A stretch of DNA of 64,000 bases. It comes from Caballeronia telluris. Its GTDB lineage: Bacteria; Pseudomonadota; Gammaproteobacteria; Burkholderiales; Burkholderiaceae. The position numbers and the translations under genes were made by a program. The stretch covers positions 168,968 to 232,967 of the forward strand of contig NZ_FCNZ02000010.1 in NCBI RefSeq assembly GCF_001544495.1, given 5' to 3'. Each line of letters starts with the position of its first letter. The first letter of the stretch is position 1. Below are positions 19,794 to 28,879 of this stretch, one piece after another. The notes beneath the pieces are model-generated. The model was not told the DNA's origin, searched no databases, and saw only the letters and a list, made by a program, of their open reading frames with translations.

Positions 19794-20147
19794 ATGGGCA
19801 AGCTCACAACCCATGTGCTCGACACCGCGCACGGCCGACCCGGCGCCGGCATCAAGGTCGAACTCTTCGCGCTCTCGGGCGACACCCGCCGCGCGCTCAA
19901 AACCACCCTCACCAACGACGACGGCCGCTGCGACTCGCCGCTGCTCGAAGGCGACGCACTCGTCATCGGCGAATACGAGCTCGTGTTCCACGCGGGCGAT
20001 TACTTCGCGGCGATCGGCGTGAACGTGCCGGAACCGCGCTTCGTCGATCGCGTGGTGCTGCGCTTCGGGATCGCCGATTCGACTTCGCACTATCACGTGC
20101 CGTTGCTCGTCTCGCCCTGGGCGTACAGCACGTATCGCGGAAGCTAG
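19794..20147 (+). CDS. uraH: 5-hydroxyisourate hydrolase
   Basis: A transthyretin-related enzyme that hydrolyses 5-hydroxyisourate, the product of urate oxidation, to OHCU. The 117-residue protein starts MGKLTTHVLDTAHGRPG with the conserved His7 and ends HYHVPLLVSPWAYSTYRGS, carrying the hallmark His and the C-terminal YRGS tetrapeptide. AAGGA is 8 bases before ATG 19794, which supports this over ATG 19788. It is followed 72 bases later by puuD, the preceding enzyme of the pathway, on the same strand. Confidence 0.95.
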   Translation: MGKLTTHVLDTAHGRPGAGIKVELFALSGDTRRALKTTLTNDDGRCDSPLLEGDALVIGEYELVFHAGDYFAAIGVNVPEPRFVDRVVLRFGIADSTSHYHVPLLVSPWAYSTYRGS

Positions 20148-20219
20148 AACGCATATCTATAAGCGCGGCCGGCGTCATGTCCCCTGACCGCCGCGCGACA
20201 CAATCGGTTGGAGGAGTTC

Positions 20220-21413
20220 ATGGAAGGTTTTGTCACCGACTGGCTCAATCTCGTATTGCGCTGTCTGCACGTCATCGTCGCGATCGCGTGGATCGGCGAG
20301 TCGTTTTACTTCGTCGCACTCGACAACAGTCTGAAACCGCCGCAGGACCCGAATGCCAAGCGACGCGGCGTGTTCGGCGATTTCTGGCACGTGCACGGCG
20401 GCGGCTTCTATCACATGCAGAAGTACTCCGTCGCGCCGCAAGACATGCCGGAGAACCTGCACTGGTCGTTCTGGCCGTCCTACACCACGTGGATGTCGGG
20501 TTTCGGCCTGTTCCTCGTGCTGTACCTGCTGTCGCCGAGCACGTATCTCATCGACAAGAACGTCCTCGACATGGGACCGGTCGTCGCCGTATCGGCCGCG
20601 CTCGGCTTCCTGATGGCGGGCTGGATCGTGTATGACTCGCTGTGCCGTGTGCTCGGCACCAAAGACAAGCTGCTCGGCATCTGCGTCGGCGTGTATGTGC
20701 TGATCGCGGCGTACATCGCGTGCCACGTGTTCGCCGGGCGCGCCGCGTACCTGATCACCGGCGCGATGATCGCGACGATCATGTCGGCGAACGTGTTCTT
20801 CGTCATCATTCCGGGCCAGCGCAAGATGGTCGCGGCGATGCTCAAGGGCGAAACGCCGAACGCGATCTACGGCAAGCGCGGCAAGCAGCGCTCGGTGCAC
20901 AACACGTATTTCACGCTGCCAGTGGTGTTCGCGATGCTGTCGAACCACTACGCGATGACTTACACGCACAAGTACAACTGGCTGATTCTCGTGCTCATCA
21001 TGCTGGCGGGCGCGCTGATCCGGCAGTTCTTCGTGATGCGCCATCGCGGACAGGTGCTGTGGTACATGCCGGTCGCGGGTCTCGTGCTGGTGCTGGGCGC
21101 GTTCGCGTGGACGATGCCGGCGCCGACCGTACCGGTTGCGCAGGCAGCGGGCGCGCCGGCGATCAAGGTCGCCGACATCGCCCCGATCATCCAGCAGCGC
21201 TGCGCGTCGTGCCACTCCGCGCATCCGACGATGATGGGCAGCGCGCCGGCTGGCGTGATGCTCGATACGCCTGACGAAATCTCGCAGAATGCGAAGCGCG
21301 TGCATCAGCAGGCGGTGACGCTGAAGGCGATGCCGCTTGGCAACGTCACGCAGATGACCGACGCGGAACGTCAGAAGATCGCCGCATGGTTCGATGGCGG
21401 CGCGGTGAAGTAA
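20220..21413 (+). CDS. puuD: Membrane-bound urate oxidase PuuD with cytochrome c domain
   Basis: A 397-residue integral membrane urate oxidase of the PuuD type, which oxidises urate to 5-hydroxyisourate and passes electrons to the respiratory chain, unlike soluble uricase. About eight membrane helices with conserved His residues (HVHGGGFYH at 57-65, HWSFWPSY at 81-88) make up residues 1-300. A C-terminal c-type cytochrome domain has the heme-attachment motif CASCH at 328-332 and a likely axial Met (AMPLGNVTQM region). GGAGGAG lies 4 bases before ATG 20220. It forms an operon with uraH. No soluble uricase is seen in the window. Confidence 0.93.
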   Translation: MEGFVTDWLNLVLRCLHVIVAIAWIGESFYFVALDNSLKPPQDPNAKRRGVFGDFWHVHGGGFYHMQKYSVAPQDMPENLHWSFWPSYTTWMSGFGLFLVLYLLSPSTYLIDKNVLDMGPVVAVSAALGFLMAGWIVYDSLCRVLGTKDKLLGICVGVYVLIAAYIACHVFAGRAAYLITGAMIATIMSANVFFVIIPGQRKMVAAMLKGETPNAIYGKRGKQRSVHNTYFTLPVVFAMLSNHYAMTYTHKYNWLILVLIMLAGALIRQFFVMRHRGQVLWYMPVAGLVLVLGAFAWTMPAPTVPVAQAAGAPAIKVADIAPIIQQRCASCHSAHPTMMGSAPAGVMLDTPDEISQNAKRVHQQAVTLKAMPLGNVTQMTDAERQKIAAWFDGGAVK

Positions 21414-21429
21414 GCGGTTTTCTCGCTTG

Positions 21430-21466
21430 AAACAAGGCCATGAATGCAGATTCATGGCCTTGTTTT
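21430..21466. terminator. Bidirectional terminator between puuD and DUF1579 gene
   Basis: AAACAAGGCCATGAAT (21430-21445) pairs perfectly with ATTCATGGCCTTGTTT (21450-21465) around a 4-base loop, with T or A tracts on either side. It serves the convergent genes and touches the DUF1579 stop codon. Confidence 0.9.
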
Positions 21467-21947
21467 ACTTCTTGCGCCGGTAGTCCGCGCGCATGATCTG
21501 GTTCCAGTTGCCGTCGTCGGTATGCATCCAGCTCGTCAGCGTGCGATGGTCGTCGTCGATGATCTCGATCACGTCCTTGTACTTCGCATACGTGCCCGGC
21601 TTGCCGAAATCCGGACCTTCGGTGTTGAGCGTCAGCACTTTTTCGCCGTCATCGAGCGTGCCTTCGTAGATCCACATGTGCGTCATCATCGACGCGATGA
21701 AGTTGCCGACGAATTCCTTCGTCGCCGGATCGTAGCCGAGCGTCATGACGGTCGTGCCGATGGTGCCGTCCTTCATTTCGGTGCGCCCTTCGCACTGCAC
21801 CCAGATGTCGCCGACCGGGCTGACGCGCTCCGTCGATGCCCAGGTCTCCGGTAGCTTGCCCGGCTCCCCCGCCATCTCGCCCTTCGATGTCCATTCGCCG
21901 CACAGCTTCATCAGCCACACGTGTTCTTTCTGCTGTTCAATCTGCAT
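21465..21947 (-). CDS. DUF1579 family protein inside the urate pathway cluster
   Basis: A 160-residue soluble protein of DUF1579, a lipocalin/heme-binding-like beta-barrel family without a known biochemical role. Family features are GEWTSKGEM near the start, CEGRTEMKDG, MTLGYDPATKEFVGNFIASMMTHMWIYEG and ADYRRKK at the end. There is no signal peptide. AAGGAGGA precedes ATG 21947. It lies directly downstream of allA, but a terminator separates them, so it probably has its own promoter. Its place among purine catabolic genes suggests, without proof, a link to that pathway. Confidence 0.85.
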   Translation of the reverse strand: MQIEQQKEHVWLMKLCGEWTSKGEMAGEPGKLPETWASTERVSPVGDIWVQCEGRTEMKDGTIGTTVMTLGYDPATKEFVGNFIASMMTHMWIYEGTLDDGEKVLTLNTEGPDFGKPGTYAKYKDVIEIIDDDHRTLTSWMHTDDGNWNQIMRADYRRKK

Positions 21948-22081
21948 TGTCTATCCTCCTTGTCTGCCGCGGCGTGTGAATCGATGCGACGCACGCCGGT
22001 TCGATCGCACCGCGATGCGGTGCGCCGAAAGGAGATTGTAATGCCACGACCGTGGCGGCGTGTTCATCAGCCGCTGCGTAA

Positions 22082-22107
22082 AGAAAAAGGACCGTTTCCG
22101 GTCCTTG
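22082..22107 (-). terminator. Intrinsic terminator after allA
   Basis: On the minus strand AAGGACCG-GAAA-CGGTCCTT is followed by TTTCTTT. It ends the puuE-uraD-alc-allA transcript. Confidence 0.85.
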
Positions 22108-22135
22108 GTTCTTGCTGCCTTGCCTGCTTCGCGGA

Positions 22136-22636
22136 TCAACGCATCGCGTCCTCCGTAAGCCACAGCGATTCGCGCAGATCCTGCTCGTTGAGATTGAGCC
22201 CGTCGCCGCCGCGATCCACGACGATGAAGTCGCTCACTTCGTCGAGCGCGATCAGCGGATGGTGCCAGACGCCCTTCGCGTAATTCACGCCCTGCCACCC
22301 GCGCGTGACGAACGCGCGAATCGCACTTTCGTCGAGATCGCCGACAGGCGCCACGACCAGGAGATAAGGCTTGTCGTTGAGCGGCAGGAACGCCTGGCTG
22401 CCGAGCGGATGCCGCTCCATCATCTTCACTTCGAACGGCAGCACGCGCGGCTGGCCCCGAAAGAGGTTCACGAGCGGCCGGCCGTTCTGCTCCTCGACGT
22501 CGATATGCGCGAGATCGTGAAAGCGGATCGTCGTGCCGAGGTTGATCGGAATCTGCTTCGCGCCATCGAGTTCGATGACGTCGCCGAAAGGCTCGAACGC
22601 AGCACGCGTCAACGGTTCGATGGCGAGCTTTTTCAT
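22136..22636 (-). CDS. allA: Ureidoglycolate lyase
   Basis: Cleaves ureidoglycolate to glyoxylate and urea, the last step of the pathway encoded here. The 166-residue cupin-like protein begins [22 protein letters not shown]. It contains [28 protein letters not shown], with the conserved His of the barrel, and [11 protein letters not shown]. Its ATG overlaps the allantoicase stop codon (ATGA at 22633-22636), so the two are translationally coupled. A terminator follows about 30 bases downstream. Confidence 0.94.
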   Translation of the reverse strand: MKKLAIEPLTRAAFEPFGDVIELDGAKQIPINLGTTIRFHDLAHIDVEEQNGRPLVNLFRGQPRVLPFEVKMMERHPLGSQAFLPLNDKPYLLVVAPVGDLDESAIRAFVTRGWQGVNYAKGVWHHPLIALDEVSDFIVVDRGGDGLNLNEQDLRESLWLTEDAMR

Positions 22637-23646
22637 GATGCGAGCGTTCCAAAGAGACGCAGACGCGATACGCCGCCGTCCGGGATGATGTTGAAGCGCA
22701 CGTGCGTCACGGGGCCGAGCGCCGCCAGTTCCGATTCGAAGAAATGCTGCTTGTCCATCTGCAGCTTCTGCTCGCCGAGCAGCACCGGCCAGAACATCGC
22801 CTGCGTGACGAGCGAGCTGTCGGTGCCACCCGTCACATACGCCGCCTGCAGCGAGCAGCGGTCCGGATAGTTGCCCTTGAAGTGCGCGGTATCGACTTCG
22901 ATCTTCTTGATGACACCCGGCTGCGCGAGCGCGACGATACACCAGTCGTTGCCCGGCTCGCGACGGCGCCGCGTTTCCCAGCCGTCGCCCATGTTCACGC
23001 CGCGCCCCGGCATCAGGAGCGTGGAGGCGAGCCCGAAGTGCTGGTTGTTCGTGCCGACGAGATACGCGCCGTTTTCCATCGCGCCGAGGTCGAACAACTC
23101 GCTCTTGCTCGCGTTGCTCCAGTCGAGCTGCGGCTGGCCGTACACCCGCAGACGCGCGATGCCGCCGTCCGGGTAAATGTTCACGCGCAGGTGCGTGACC
23201 GGCTGCTCGACGCTGACTTCCAGGTAATGATGGCTGTTGCCTTGCAGCGTCGTCGACGGGACGATCTCGGTCCACTGGGTGGACTGGTTCGGCGCGCCGT
23301 CGGCGACGTGCGCGCCTTCGATCGAAGCGGCCGGCGGGAAGTTGCCGGTGAAGTGGCTCGTGTCGAGGTCGATGCCCTTGATGACGCCCGGACGCGCAAG
23401 CTTCACGACGCACCAGTCGTAGCCCGTCGAACGCTTGCGGCGCGTTTCCCAGCCGTCCATCCACTTGCCGTGATCGTCGAACTTGCCGGGGATGAATACC
23501 GCCGGTTCCGGGTTCAGCATGCGCTCTTTCGGCGCGAAAAAATCGTCGCTTGCTTCGAGGGCCGCCGCGCCCAGACGCGGGTCCGCGAGATTCACAAAGC
23601 GGCGCGTGAATTCGGGCGCGTTGGGATCGAGTGTCGGGATTGCCAT
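22633..23646 (-). CDS. alc: Allantoicase
   Basis: Hydrolyses allantoate to ureidoglycolate and urea. The 337-residue protein is made of two homologous halves, each with the motif DGWETRR followed by DWC(V/I)V and a DT(S/A)HFxGNxP segment; the first copy lies near residues 64-105, the second near 222-265. Length matches bacterial allantoicases. It lies between uraD (50 bases upstream) and allA (4-base overlap), in the operon that runs leftward from puuE. Confidence 0.95.
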   Translation of the reverse strand: MAIPTLDPNAPEFTRRFVNLADPRLGAAALEASDDFFAPKERMLNPEPAVFIPGKFDDHGKWMDGWETRRKRSTGYDWCVVKLARPGVIKGIDLDTSHFTGNFPPAASIEGAHVADGAPNQSTQWTEIVPSTTLQGNSHHYLEVSVEQPVTHLRVNIYPDGGIARLRVYGQPQLDWSNASKSELFDLGAMENGAYLVGTNNQHFGLASTLLMPGRGVNMGDGWETRRRREPGNDWCIVALAQPGVIKKIEVDTAHFKGNYPDRCSLQAAYVTGGTDSSLVTQAMFWPVLLGEQKLQMDKQHFFESELAALGPVTHVRFNIIPDGGVSRLRLFGTLAS

Positions 23647-23696
23647 TGTCTTCGTCCTTGTTCGTTCTGCGGTGAAAAGCGGATCAGCCGTTCAGC

Positions 23697-24215
23697 TCAT
23701 TGAATCAGATCATCAAGCCTGAAGCGCGCTATCCGGTAGATCTGTTCGAGACTCGCACGAAGCTCTTCGGCGCGGCTGTGATTCACGCGCTTTTCGAAGT
23801 TCGCGATGATGCCGTGACGGTCGTAGCCACGCACGGCGAGGATGAACGGAAAACCGAACTTCTCGCGATACGCGGCATTGAGCGCCTGCAGGCGGTCGAA
23901 CTCTTCCTGCGTGCAGAGATCGAGGCCCGCGCCGCTTTGCTCGCGCGTCGATTCCTCGGTGAGCTCGCCGCGCACCGCGGCCTTGCCCGCAAGCTCCGGG
24001 TGAGCGTTGATGAGCGCGAGCTGCTTCTCTTCGCTCGCCGCTTCCACGGCGCCCGACATCGTCTTGTGTAGCGCGTCGACGCTCGCGAACGGCCGCTGCG
24101 AAGCGGCCGCCTCGGCCACCCACGGCGAGTGCTCGAAGATGCCCGATAGCACCGTCACGAAGGTTTCGGCGGGCAGCGCGTTGAGTTGATCGAGTGTGGT
24201 TTGCATCGCCTTCAT
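23697..24215 (-). CDS. uraD: OHCU decarboxylase
   Basis: Decarboxylates 2-oxo-4-hydroxy-4-carboxy-5-ureidoimidazoline to S-allantoin, so the product is enantiopure. The 172-residue all-helical protein shows FEHSPWVAEAA with the catalytic His, INAHPELAGKAA and EKFGFPFILAVRG, all typical. ATG 24215 overlaps the puuE stop by four bases (ATGA), supporting this start rather than one 29 codons upstream. It acts after UraH and before PuuE. Confidence 0.94.
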   Translation of the reverse strand: MKAMQTTLDQLNALPAETFVTVLSGIFEHSPWVAEAAASQRPFASVDALHKTMSGAVEAASEEKQLALINAHPELAGKAAVRGELTEESTREQSGAGLDLCTQEEFDRLQALNAAYREKFGFPFILAVRGYDRHGIIANFEKRVNHSRAEELRASLEQIYRIARFRLDDLIQ

Positions 24216-25168
24216 GCCGTCGTCCCGTTGGTGTCGTTGCCGCCTTGATAGGGGTGATGTTCGCGCCAGTGCCGCGCGATATCCACGCGACGCGTCACCC
24301 ATACGCGGTCATGTTTTTCGATGTGATCGAGAAAGCGTTGCAGTCCGCGAAAACGCCCCGGGCGTCCGAGCAGGCGGCAGTGCATACCGATCGACAGCAT
24401 CTTCGGCGCTTCGTCGCCTTCTTCGTAGAGCACGTCGAACGCGTCGCGCAGGTACGTGAAGAAGTGATCGCCGGTGTTGAAGCCCTGCGGCGTGGCAAAG
24501 CGCATGTCGTTGGTGTCGAGCGTGTACGGCACGATCAGATGCGGCGTCTTGTTGCCGCCCGTCACTTCGACTTCCGTCCAGAACGGCAGGTCGTCGCCGT
24601 AGTTGTCGGAGTCGTAGAGAAAGCCGCCGTACTCCGCCACCAGCCGATGCGTATTGGGACTGTCCCGGCCCGTGTACCAGCCGAGCGGACGCACGCCCGT
24701 CACGCGCTCGATCGCTTCCATGCCGAGGCGCATGTGCTCGGCCTCGCGCTCCGGCGACATGTCCTGATAGTGAATCCACCGGTAGCCGTGGCACGCGATT
24801 TCATGCCCCAGCTCGACGAACGCTCGTGCCAATTCCGGATGCCGCTCGATCGCCATGCCGACGCCGAAGATGGTAAGCGGCATCTTGCGCTTCTCGAACT
24901 CGCGCAGGATGCGCCAGACGCCCGCGCGCGATCCGTATTCGTAGATCGACTCCATGCTCATGTGCCGCGACGGATACGAAGCCGCGCCGACGATCTCCGA
25001 AAGAAACTGCTCCGAGCCCGGATCGCCGTGCAGCACGCAGTTCTCGCCGCCCTCTTCGTAGTTCAGGACGAACTGCACGGCGACGCGCGCACGCCCCGGC
25101 CAGTTCGCCTGCGGCGGGTTACGGCCGTAGCCGGTCAGGTCGCGCGGATAGTTCGGGTCGTTTGACAT
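24212..25168 (-). CDS. puuE: Allantoinase PuuE (polysaccharide-deacetylase type)
   Basis: Hydrolyses allantoin to allantoate using a NodB/polysaccharide-deacetylase fold rather than the amidohydrolase fold of AllB. The 318-residue protein starts MSNDPNYPRDLTGYGRNPP. It contains VQFVLNYEEGGENC, FEKRKMPLTIFGVGMA, EIACHGYRWIHY and STHRL-like segments conserved in PuuE. ATG 25168 fits the family start; the frame extends 20 hydrophobic codons upstream that I regard as non-coding. It is the first gene of the puuE-uraD-alc-allA operon. Confidence 0.93.
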   Translation of the reverse strand: MSNDPNYPRDLTGYGRNPPQANWPGRARVAVQFVLNYEEGGENCVLHGDPGSEQFLSEIVGAASYPSRHMSMESIYEYGSRAGVWRILREFEKRKMPLTIFGVGMAIERHPELARAFVELGHEIACHGYRWIHYQDMSPEREAEHMRLGMEAIERVTGVRPLGWYTGRDSPNTHRLVAEYGGFLYDSDNYGDDLPFWTEVEVTGGNKTPHLIVPYTLDTNDMRFATPQGFNTGDHFFTYLRDAFDVLYEEGDEAPKMLSIGMHCRLLGRPGRFRGLQRFLDHIEKHDRVWVTRRVDIARHWREHHPYQGGNDTNGTTA

Positions 25169-25264
25169 GGCGATGATGAAGAGAATGACGATGAGCGGAA
25201 AAGCGATGGTCCAGTTTAGCGAAAACACCCCCGTGCGCCCATACGGCCACGCAGATAGTGCGGG

Positions 25265-26026
25265 TCACTTGCGGTGTATGTGAGCCGCCGCGTCACGCGG
25301 GCTGTAGTCAGCGAGCACGCCGTCATAGCGTTTGGCGAGCGGCCGCGCGAAGTCGCCGCGTTTGGACGTGTGCAACTTCAGCCCGATCAGCGCCTCGGCC
25401 CATTTGACCGCGGCCGTCACGCCCTCGACGACCGGCGCGCCGATCGCATCCTCCACTTCGTGGCAGAACTCCGCCATGCCCGCGCAGCCAAGCACGATTG
25501 CGTCGGAGCCGTCTTCGTCGAGCGCCCGGCGGCATTCGTCGATGATGATGTTGCGCGCAGCGGACCCCGGCACATCGAGGTCGAGCACCGCGACGTCGGT
25601 CGCGCGCACGTTCTTGCAAAAGCGCGTCATGCCGTAGCGCTCCGCCAGATGCCACGCCATGCCGCAGGTTCGCGCAAGCGTCGTGACGACCGAAAAGCCC
25701 GGCGCGATCACGCTCGCCGCGTGCATCGCGGCCTCGGCAATGCCGATCACCGGACCGCGCGCCAGTTCGCGCGCGGCATACAGCGCCGGATCGCCGAAAC
25801 ACGCGATCACATAGCCGTCGAAGCCCTCGCGCTCGCCCGCCTCCACTTCGGCGAGCAGGCCGAGCGAGGCGATCGCTTCGTCGTAATAGCCTTCGATCGA
25901 CGGCGGTCCCATCGTCGGGCTCACCGCGACGATGTCCGTGCCCGGAGAGGCGACCTCGCGCGCGCAACGGCCCATCGATTCGGTCATGCGCTGCGTCGTG
26001 TTCGGGTTGATCAGCTTGATTCTCAT
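25265..26026 (-). CDS. Asp/Glu/hydantoin racemase family, probable allantoin racemase
   Basis: A 253-residue member of the HyuE/HpxA racemase family, which interconverts enantiomers with two cysteines as acid and base. Both are present: Cys76 in YVIACFGDPAL and Cys181 in VLGCAGMAEF. The N-terminus MRIKLINPNTTQRMTESM is typical. In this setting it most likely racemises allantoin (HpxA role), feeding PuuE whichever enantiomer arises; a hydantoin racemase is the alternative. It lies between the NCS1 permease and puuE with gaps near 95 bases, so it may be in the same transcript. Confidence 0.85.
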   Translation of the reverse strand: MRIKLINPNTTQRMTESMGRCAREVASPGTDIVAVSPTMGPPSIEGYYDEAIASLGLLAEVEAGEREGFDGYVIACFGDPALYAARELARGPVIGIAEAAMHAASVIAPGFSVVTTLARTCGMAWHLAERYGMTRFCKNVRATDVAVLDLDVPGSAARNIIIDECRRALDEDGSDAIVLGCAGMAEFCHEVEDAIGAPVVEGVTAAVKWAEALIGLKLHTSKRGDFARPLAKRYDGVLADYSPRDAAAHIHRK

Positions 26027-26120
26027 GGCCCTGCTCCTTCTCGTGCTTTAGTGCCGCTGTGGTGCCGCTTTGTACTTTCCTTTGCAGCGCGGGCGCACAT
26101 CGCCCGCGCTTTCTCTCAGG

Positions 26121-27617
26121 TTAGTTCGAACCCTTCCGGTCTGCCAGGAACCAATAAAACACCGCGCCGAGTCCCGCGCCGACGAACCACGAAAAGTTCG
26201 CGGCACCGTCGAGCGACGGAACCATCACGCACGCCACCGCAATCGCCGCAGCGGGCAACAGCGCCGCCACCGCGCGGCGATTCACGCCCTTCGTGTACCA
26301 GTAGCGGCCCGTTTCCGAGACCGTGTACAGGTCGTCGACGACGAGCTTGCCGCGCTTCATCAGGAAGAAATCGACGATCAGCACGCCGTAGAGCGGTCCG
26401 ATGAAGCTGCCGAGCACGTCGAGCGTGTAGTGGATCACCGCCGGATTGTTGAAGAGATTCCACGGCGTGATGAAGATCGACGCGACCGCGGCCATCATCC
26501 CGCCCATGCGCCAGCTGATGTGACGCGGCGCGACGTTGGAAAAGTCGAAGGCCGGCGACACGAAGTTCGCCACGATGTTGATGCCGATCGTCGCGATGGT
26601 GAAGGTCAGCGCGCCGAGGATCACGGCCGTCGGATGATCGATGCGGCCGACGGTTTCCACCGGATCGGTGATGAGCTGGCCGAAGACCGGGAGCGTCGCC
26701 GCGGTCGTGATGACGGTGACGAGCGAGAACGCCAGGAAGTTGACCGGCAGGCCCCAGAAATTGCCGCGCTTCACGCTGCGATAGCTCTTGCAGTAGCGCG
26801 AGAAGTCGCCGAAGTTGAGCATAGGCCCCGAGAAGTACGAGACGACGAGCGAGATCGCGGTGATCATCACGGGGATCACTTCCGTGCCGTGATACTTCAC
26901 GCCGCCGAGATTCAGGCCGATGTTCTTCAGCCCCGCGCGCCACACCATGTAGCCCGCGAGAATGAACATCACCACATACACGGCGGGACCGGCGAAGTCG
27001 ATGAACTTCTTGATCATCTCCATGCCGCGCCAGAACACCACCGCCTGCAATACCCACAGCAGCATGAAGCCGGCCCAGCCGAGCGCCGACAAGCCGACGA
27101 AGCCGTACTTGTGCACGTCCGCATATGGCATCCACTGCGGCACGAACTTGAGCACGACGATCACGAGCGCGCTCGACGCGAGGAAGGTCTGGATGCCGTA
27201 CCATGCCACCGCGATCAGTCCGCGCAGCACGGCGGGAATGTTCGCGCCGAGCACGCCGAAGGTCGCGCGGCATGCGACCGGATACGGCACGCCCGCTTGC
27301 TGGCTCGGTTTCGCGATGAGATTGCAGAGCGCATTCACGAGCCCGATGCCGATCAAGAGCGACACCAGCACCTGCCAGCTCGTCAGGCCGAGCGCGAAGA
27401 GACTGCCGGCGAACACGTAGCCGCCGACGCTGTGCACGTCCGACATCCAAAACGCGAAGATGTTGTACGCGCCCCAGGTCTGGTGTTTGAGCGGCGCGAG
27501 GTCTTCGTTGTAGAGACGGTCGCTGTAGCCTGCGGGAAGATGCGACTCGTGGCCGCCCGCTTGCTCGCCGTACGGCGGCAGCGTGCTCTCACTGGATGCT
27601 GCACTGAACTGGGCCAT
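26121..27617 (-). CDS. NCS1-family nucleobase/allantoin permease
   Basis: A 498-residue inner-membrane symporter of the nucleobase:cation symporter-1 family (PucI/allantoin, uracil, hydantoin type). The cytoplasmic N-terminus contains YNEDLAPLKHQTWGAYNIFAFWMSDVHSVGGY, the standard entry into helix 1. About twelve membrane helices follow, with the CRATFGVLGANIPA and GDFSRYCKS motifs. It lies upstream of the racemase and downstream of the GntR regulator. Allantoin is the likeliest substrate because of the neighbours; uracil or hydantoins are possible. Confidence 0.9.
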   Translation of the reverse strand: MAQFSAASSESTLPPYGEQAGGHESHLPAGYSDRLYNEDLAPLKHQTWGAYNIFAFWMSDVHSVGGYVFAGSLFALGLTSWQVLVSLLIGIGLVNALCNLIAKPSQQAGVPYPVACRATFGVLGANIPAVLRGLIAVAWYGIQTFLASSALVIVVLKFVPQWMPYADVHKYGFVGLSALGWAGFMLLWVLQAVVFWRGMEMIKKFIDFAGPAVYVVMFILAGYMVWRAGLKNIGLNLGGVKYHGTEVIPVMITAISLVVSYFSGPMLNFGDFSRYCKSYRSVKRGNFWGLPVNFLAFSLVTVITTAATLPVFGQLITDPVETVGRIDHPTAVILGALTFTIATIGINIVANFVSPAFDFSNVAPRHISWRMGGMMAAVASIFITPWNLFNNPAVIHYTLDVLGSFIGPLYGVLIVDFFLMKRGKLVVDDLYTVSETGRYWYTKGVNRRAVAALLPAAAIAVACVMVPSLDGAANFSWFVGAGLGAVFYWFLADRKGSN

Positions 27618-27970
27618 GACTTCTCCTTAGATGAGAAAGGCAACTGGGGTAATGAAAATTCCGGTGCGTGCGTTCGAGCGCGTTTCACGCAGTACAAATC
27701 GATTCGGATACCTTCGCATTTGATGCGCGGTATTCTTCGTGATTGTCGAATGTCTCCCGACAGTGCTTCGCCCGGCTCGTGCTGCGCGCGAGCCCTCGAA
27801 ACGACGCCGGGACGGCTTTTCATGCGCTCGTTGGAGCGCTTAGTTCAGTGCGGCCGCATGCTGCGCATGAAGGCGCACGCAGGTCATCGGTTCTGCTGTC
27901 ACGCGCCCTCTGGCGGGGCGCGGTCTCCATTACTTTGATACGGCGCCGGTCCTGGCCGGCTTGCCTTCCG
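27618..27970. other. Intergenic region GntR gene / NCS1 permease
   Basis: These 353 bases contain no supported gene. They should contain the promoter of the leftward permease-racemase-puuE unit. The one dyad I see is TGTCG-N9-CGACA at 27744-27762. Confidence 0.4.
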
Positions 27971-28705
27971 TCACATGCCGGGCGTCTTGTTCCGCTCGAC
28001 AGGCTTTGCAAATACTTCCCGCAGATCGACCGCGCCGCGCGCAGGCCGCTCCAGCATCTTCAATTCGACGTCGCGCAGATGCCGCGCCATGAGTTCCGTT
28101 GCCTTCGCGCTGTCGCCCGCATCGAGCGCCGCGAGAATCTCTTCGTGATCTTCGAACGAGCACGAACTCTTGCCGAGCGATTCGTACAGCGCCGAGATCA
28201 GCGTCGAACGCGCGACGAGTCCCGACAGGCATTCGCACAACACCGTATTGCCGGTGAGCGCGGCGAGTTCGGTATGAAACTCGCCTGAAAGCCGGATCCA
28301 CGCCGTGAAATCGTGGCTTTCGAAGGCGCGGCGTTCGCGTCCGATGGTCGAGCTGATCGACTTCAGCCGCCGCGTGCCGTGACCGCTGCAAATACGTTCG
28401 ACCACCGCCATTTCGATGATCCGCCGCATCTCGAACACTTCATGCACTTCCTGAAGCGTCGGACTCGCGACGAACGCACCGCGATTCGGCTCCAGATCGA
28501 CGAGCCGCTCGCCCGCGAGTTGCACGAGCGCCTGACGCACCGTCCCGCGCTTCACTTCGAATACTTCGCACAATTGCGCTTCCGTCAACTTGGCGCCGGG
28601 CGCGAGGCGATGCTCGAGGATCGCGGCGCGAATGTTCTCGGCAATCGACTCGGCGTTTGCCGTGCCGTTGACGTTCAATGAAGCGCTGATGTTTGGGTCG
28701 GACAT
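27971..28705 (-). CDS. GntR-family (FCD) transcriptional regulator
   Basis: A 244-residue regulator with an N-terminal winged helix-turn-helix (about 15-80: ENIRAAILEHRLAPGAKLTEAQL, KRGTVRQALVQLAGERLV) and an all-helical FCD effector domain (about 90-225), which in this family usually binds a carboxylic acid with a metal. ATG 28705 is used. Its likely targets are the permease/allantoin genes downstream and itself; possible effectors are allantoate, ureidoglycolate or a related acid. TTGTNNACAA dyads upstream support autoregulation. Confidence 0.9.
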   Translation of the reverse strand: MSDPNISASLNVNGTANAESIAENIRAAILEHRLAPGAKLTEAQLCEVFEVKRGTVRQALVQLAGERLVDLEPNRGAFVASPTLQEVHEVFEMRRIIEMAVVERICSGHGTRRLKSISSTIGRERRAFESHDFTAWIRLSGEFHTELAALTGNTVLCECLSGLVARSTLISALYESLGKSSCSFEDHEEILAALDAGDSAKATELMARHLRDVELKMLERPARGAVDLREVFAKPVERNKTPGM

Positions 28706-28729
28706 GATGTGTTCGCTCGCATGTTGATC

Positions 28730-28760
28730 ATCTTAGAACCGACATAATTATTGTCAACAA
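28730..28760 (-). promoter_or_regulatory. GntR gene promoter with overlapping TTGTNNACAA operator
   Basis: On the minus strand TTGACA (28757-28752) and TAAGAT (28735-28730) are 16 bases apart, placing the start site shortly before ATG 28705. The dyad TTGTTGACAA (28760-28751) covers the -35 hexamer. TTGTNNACAA is the kind of site FadR/FCD-type GntR proteins bind, so autorepression is likely. Confidence 0.6.
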
Positions 28761-28879
28761 TTCATTTTGTAAATTGTCGCCAATCGCGTTTGGAATGCGG
28801 ATGTAGTGCGCCTGTAGCCCCGTACAGACAAGGCTTTGCCGAAATAAGGCACGTTTTTGTCAGGATTGAACGCACCTTT

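Noticed and set aside
22136..23464. Apparent allantoicase-AllA fusion frame of 442 codons
   Set aside because: AllA begins at 22636 in this frame, while the true allantoicase is in another frame ending at 22633. The long frame upstream of 22636 is a shadow.
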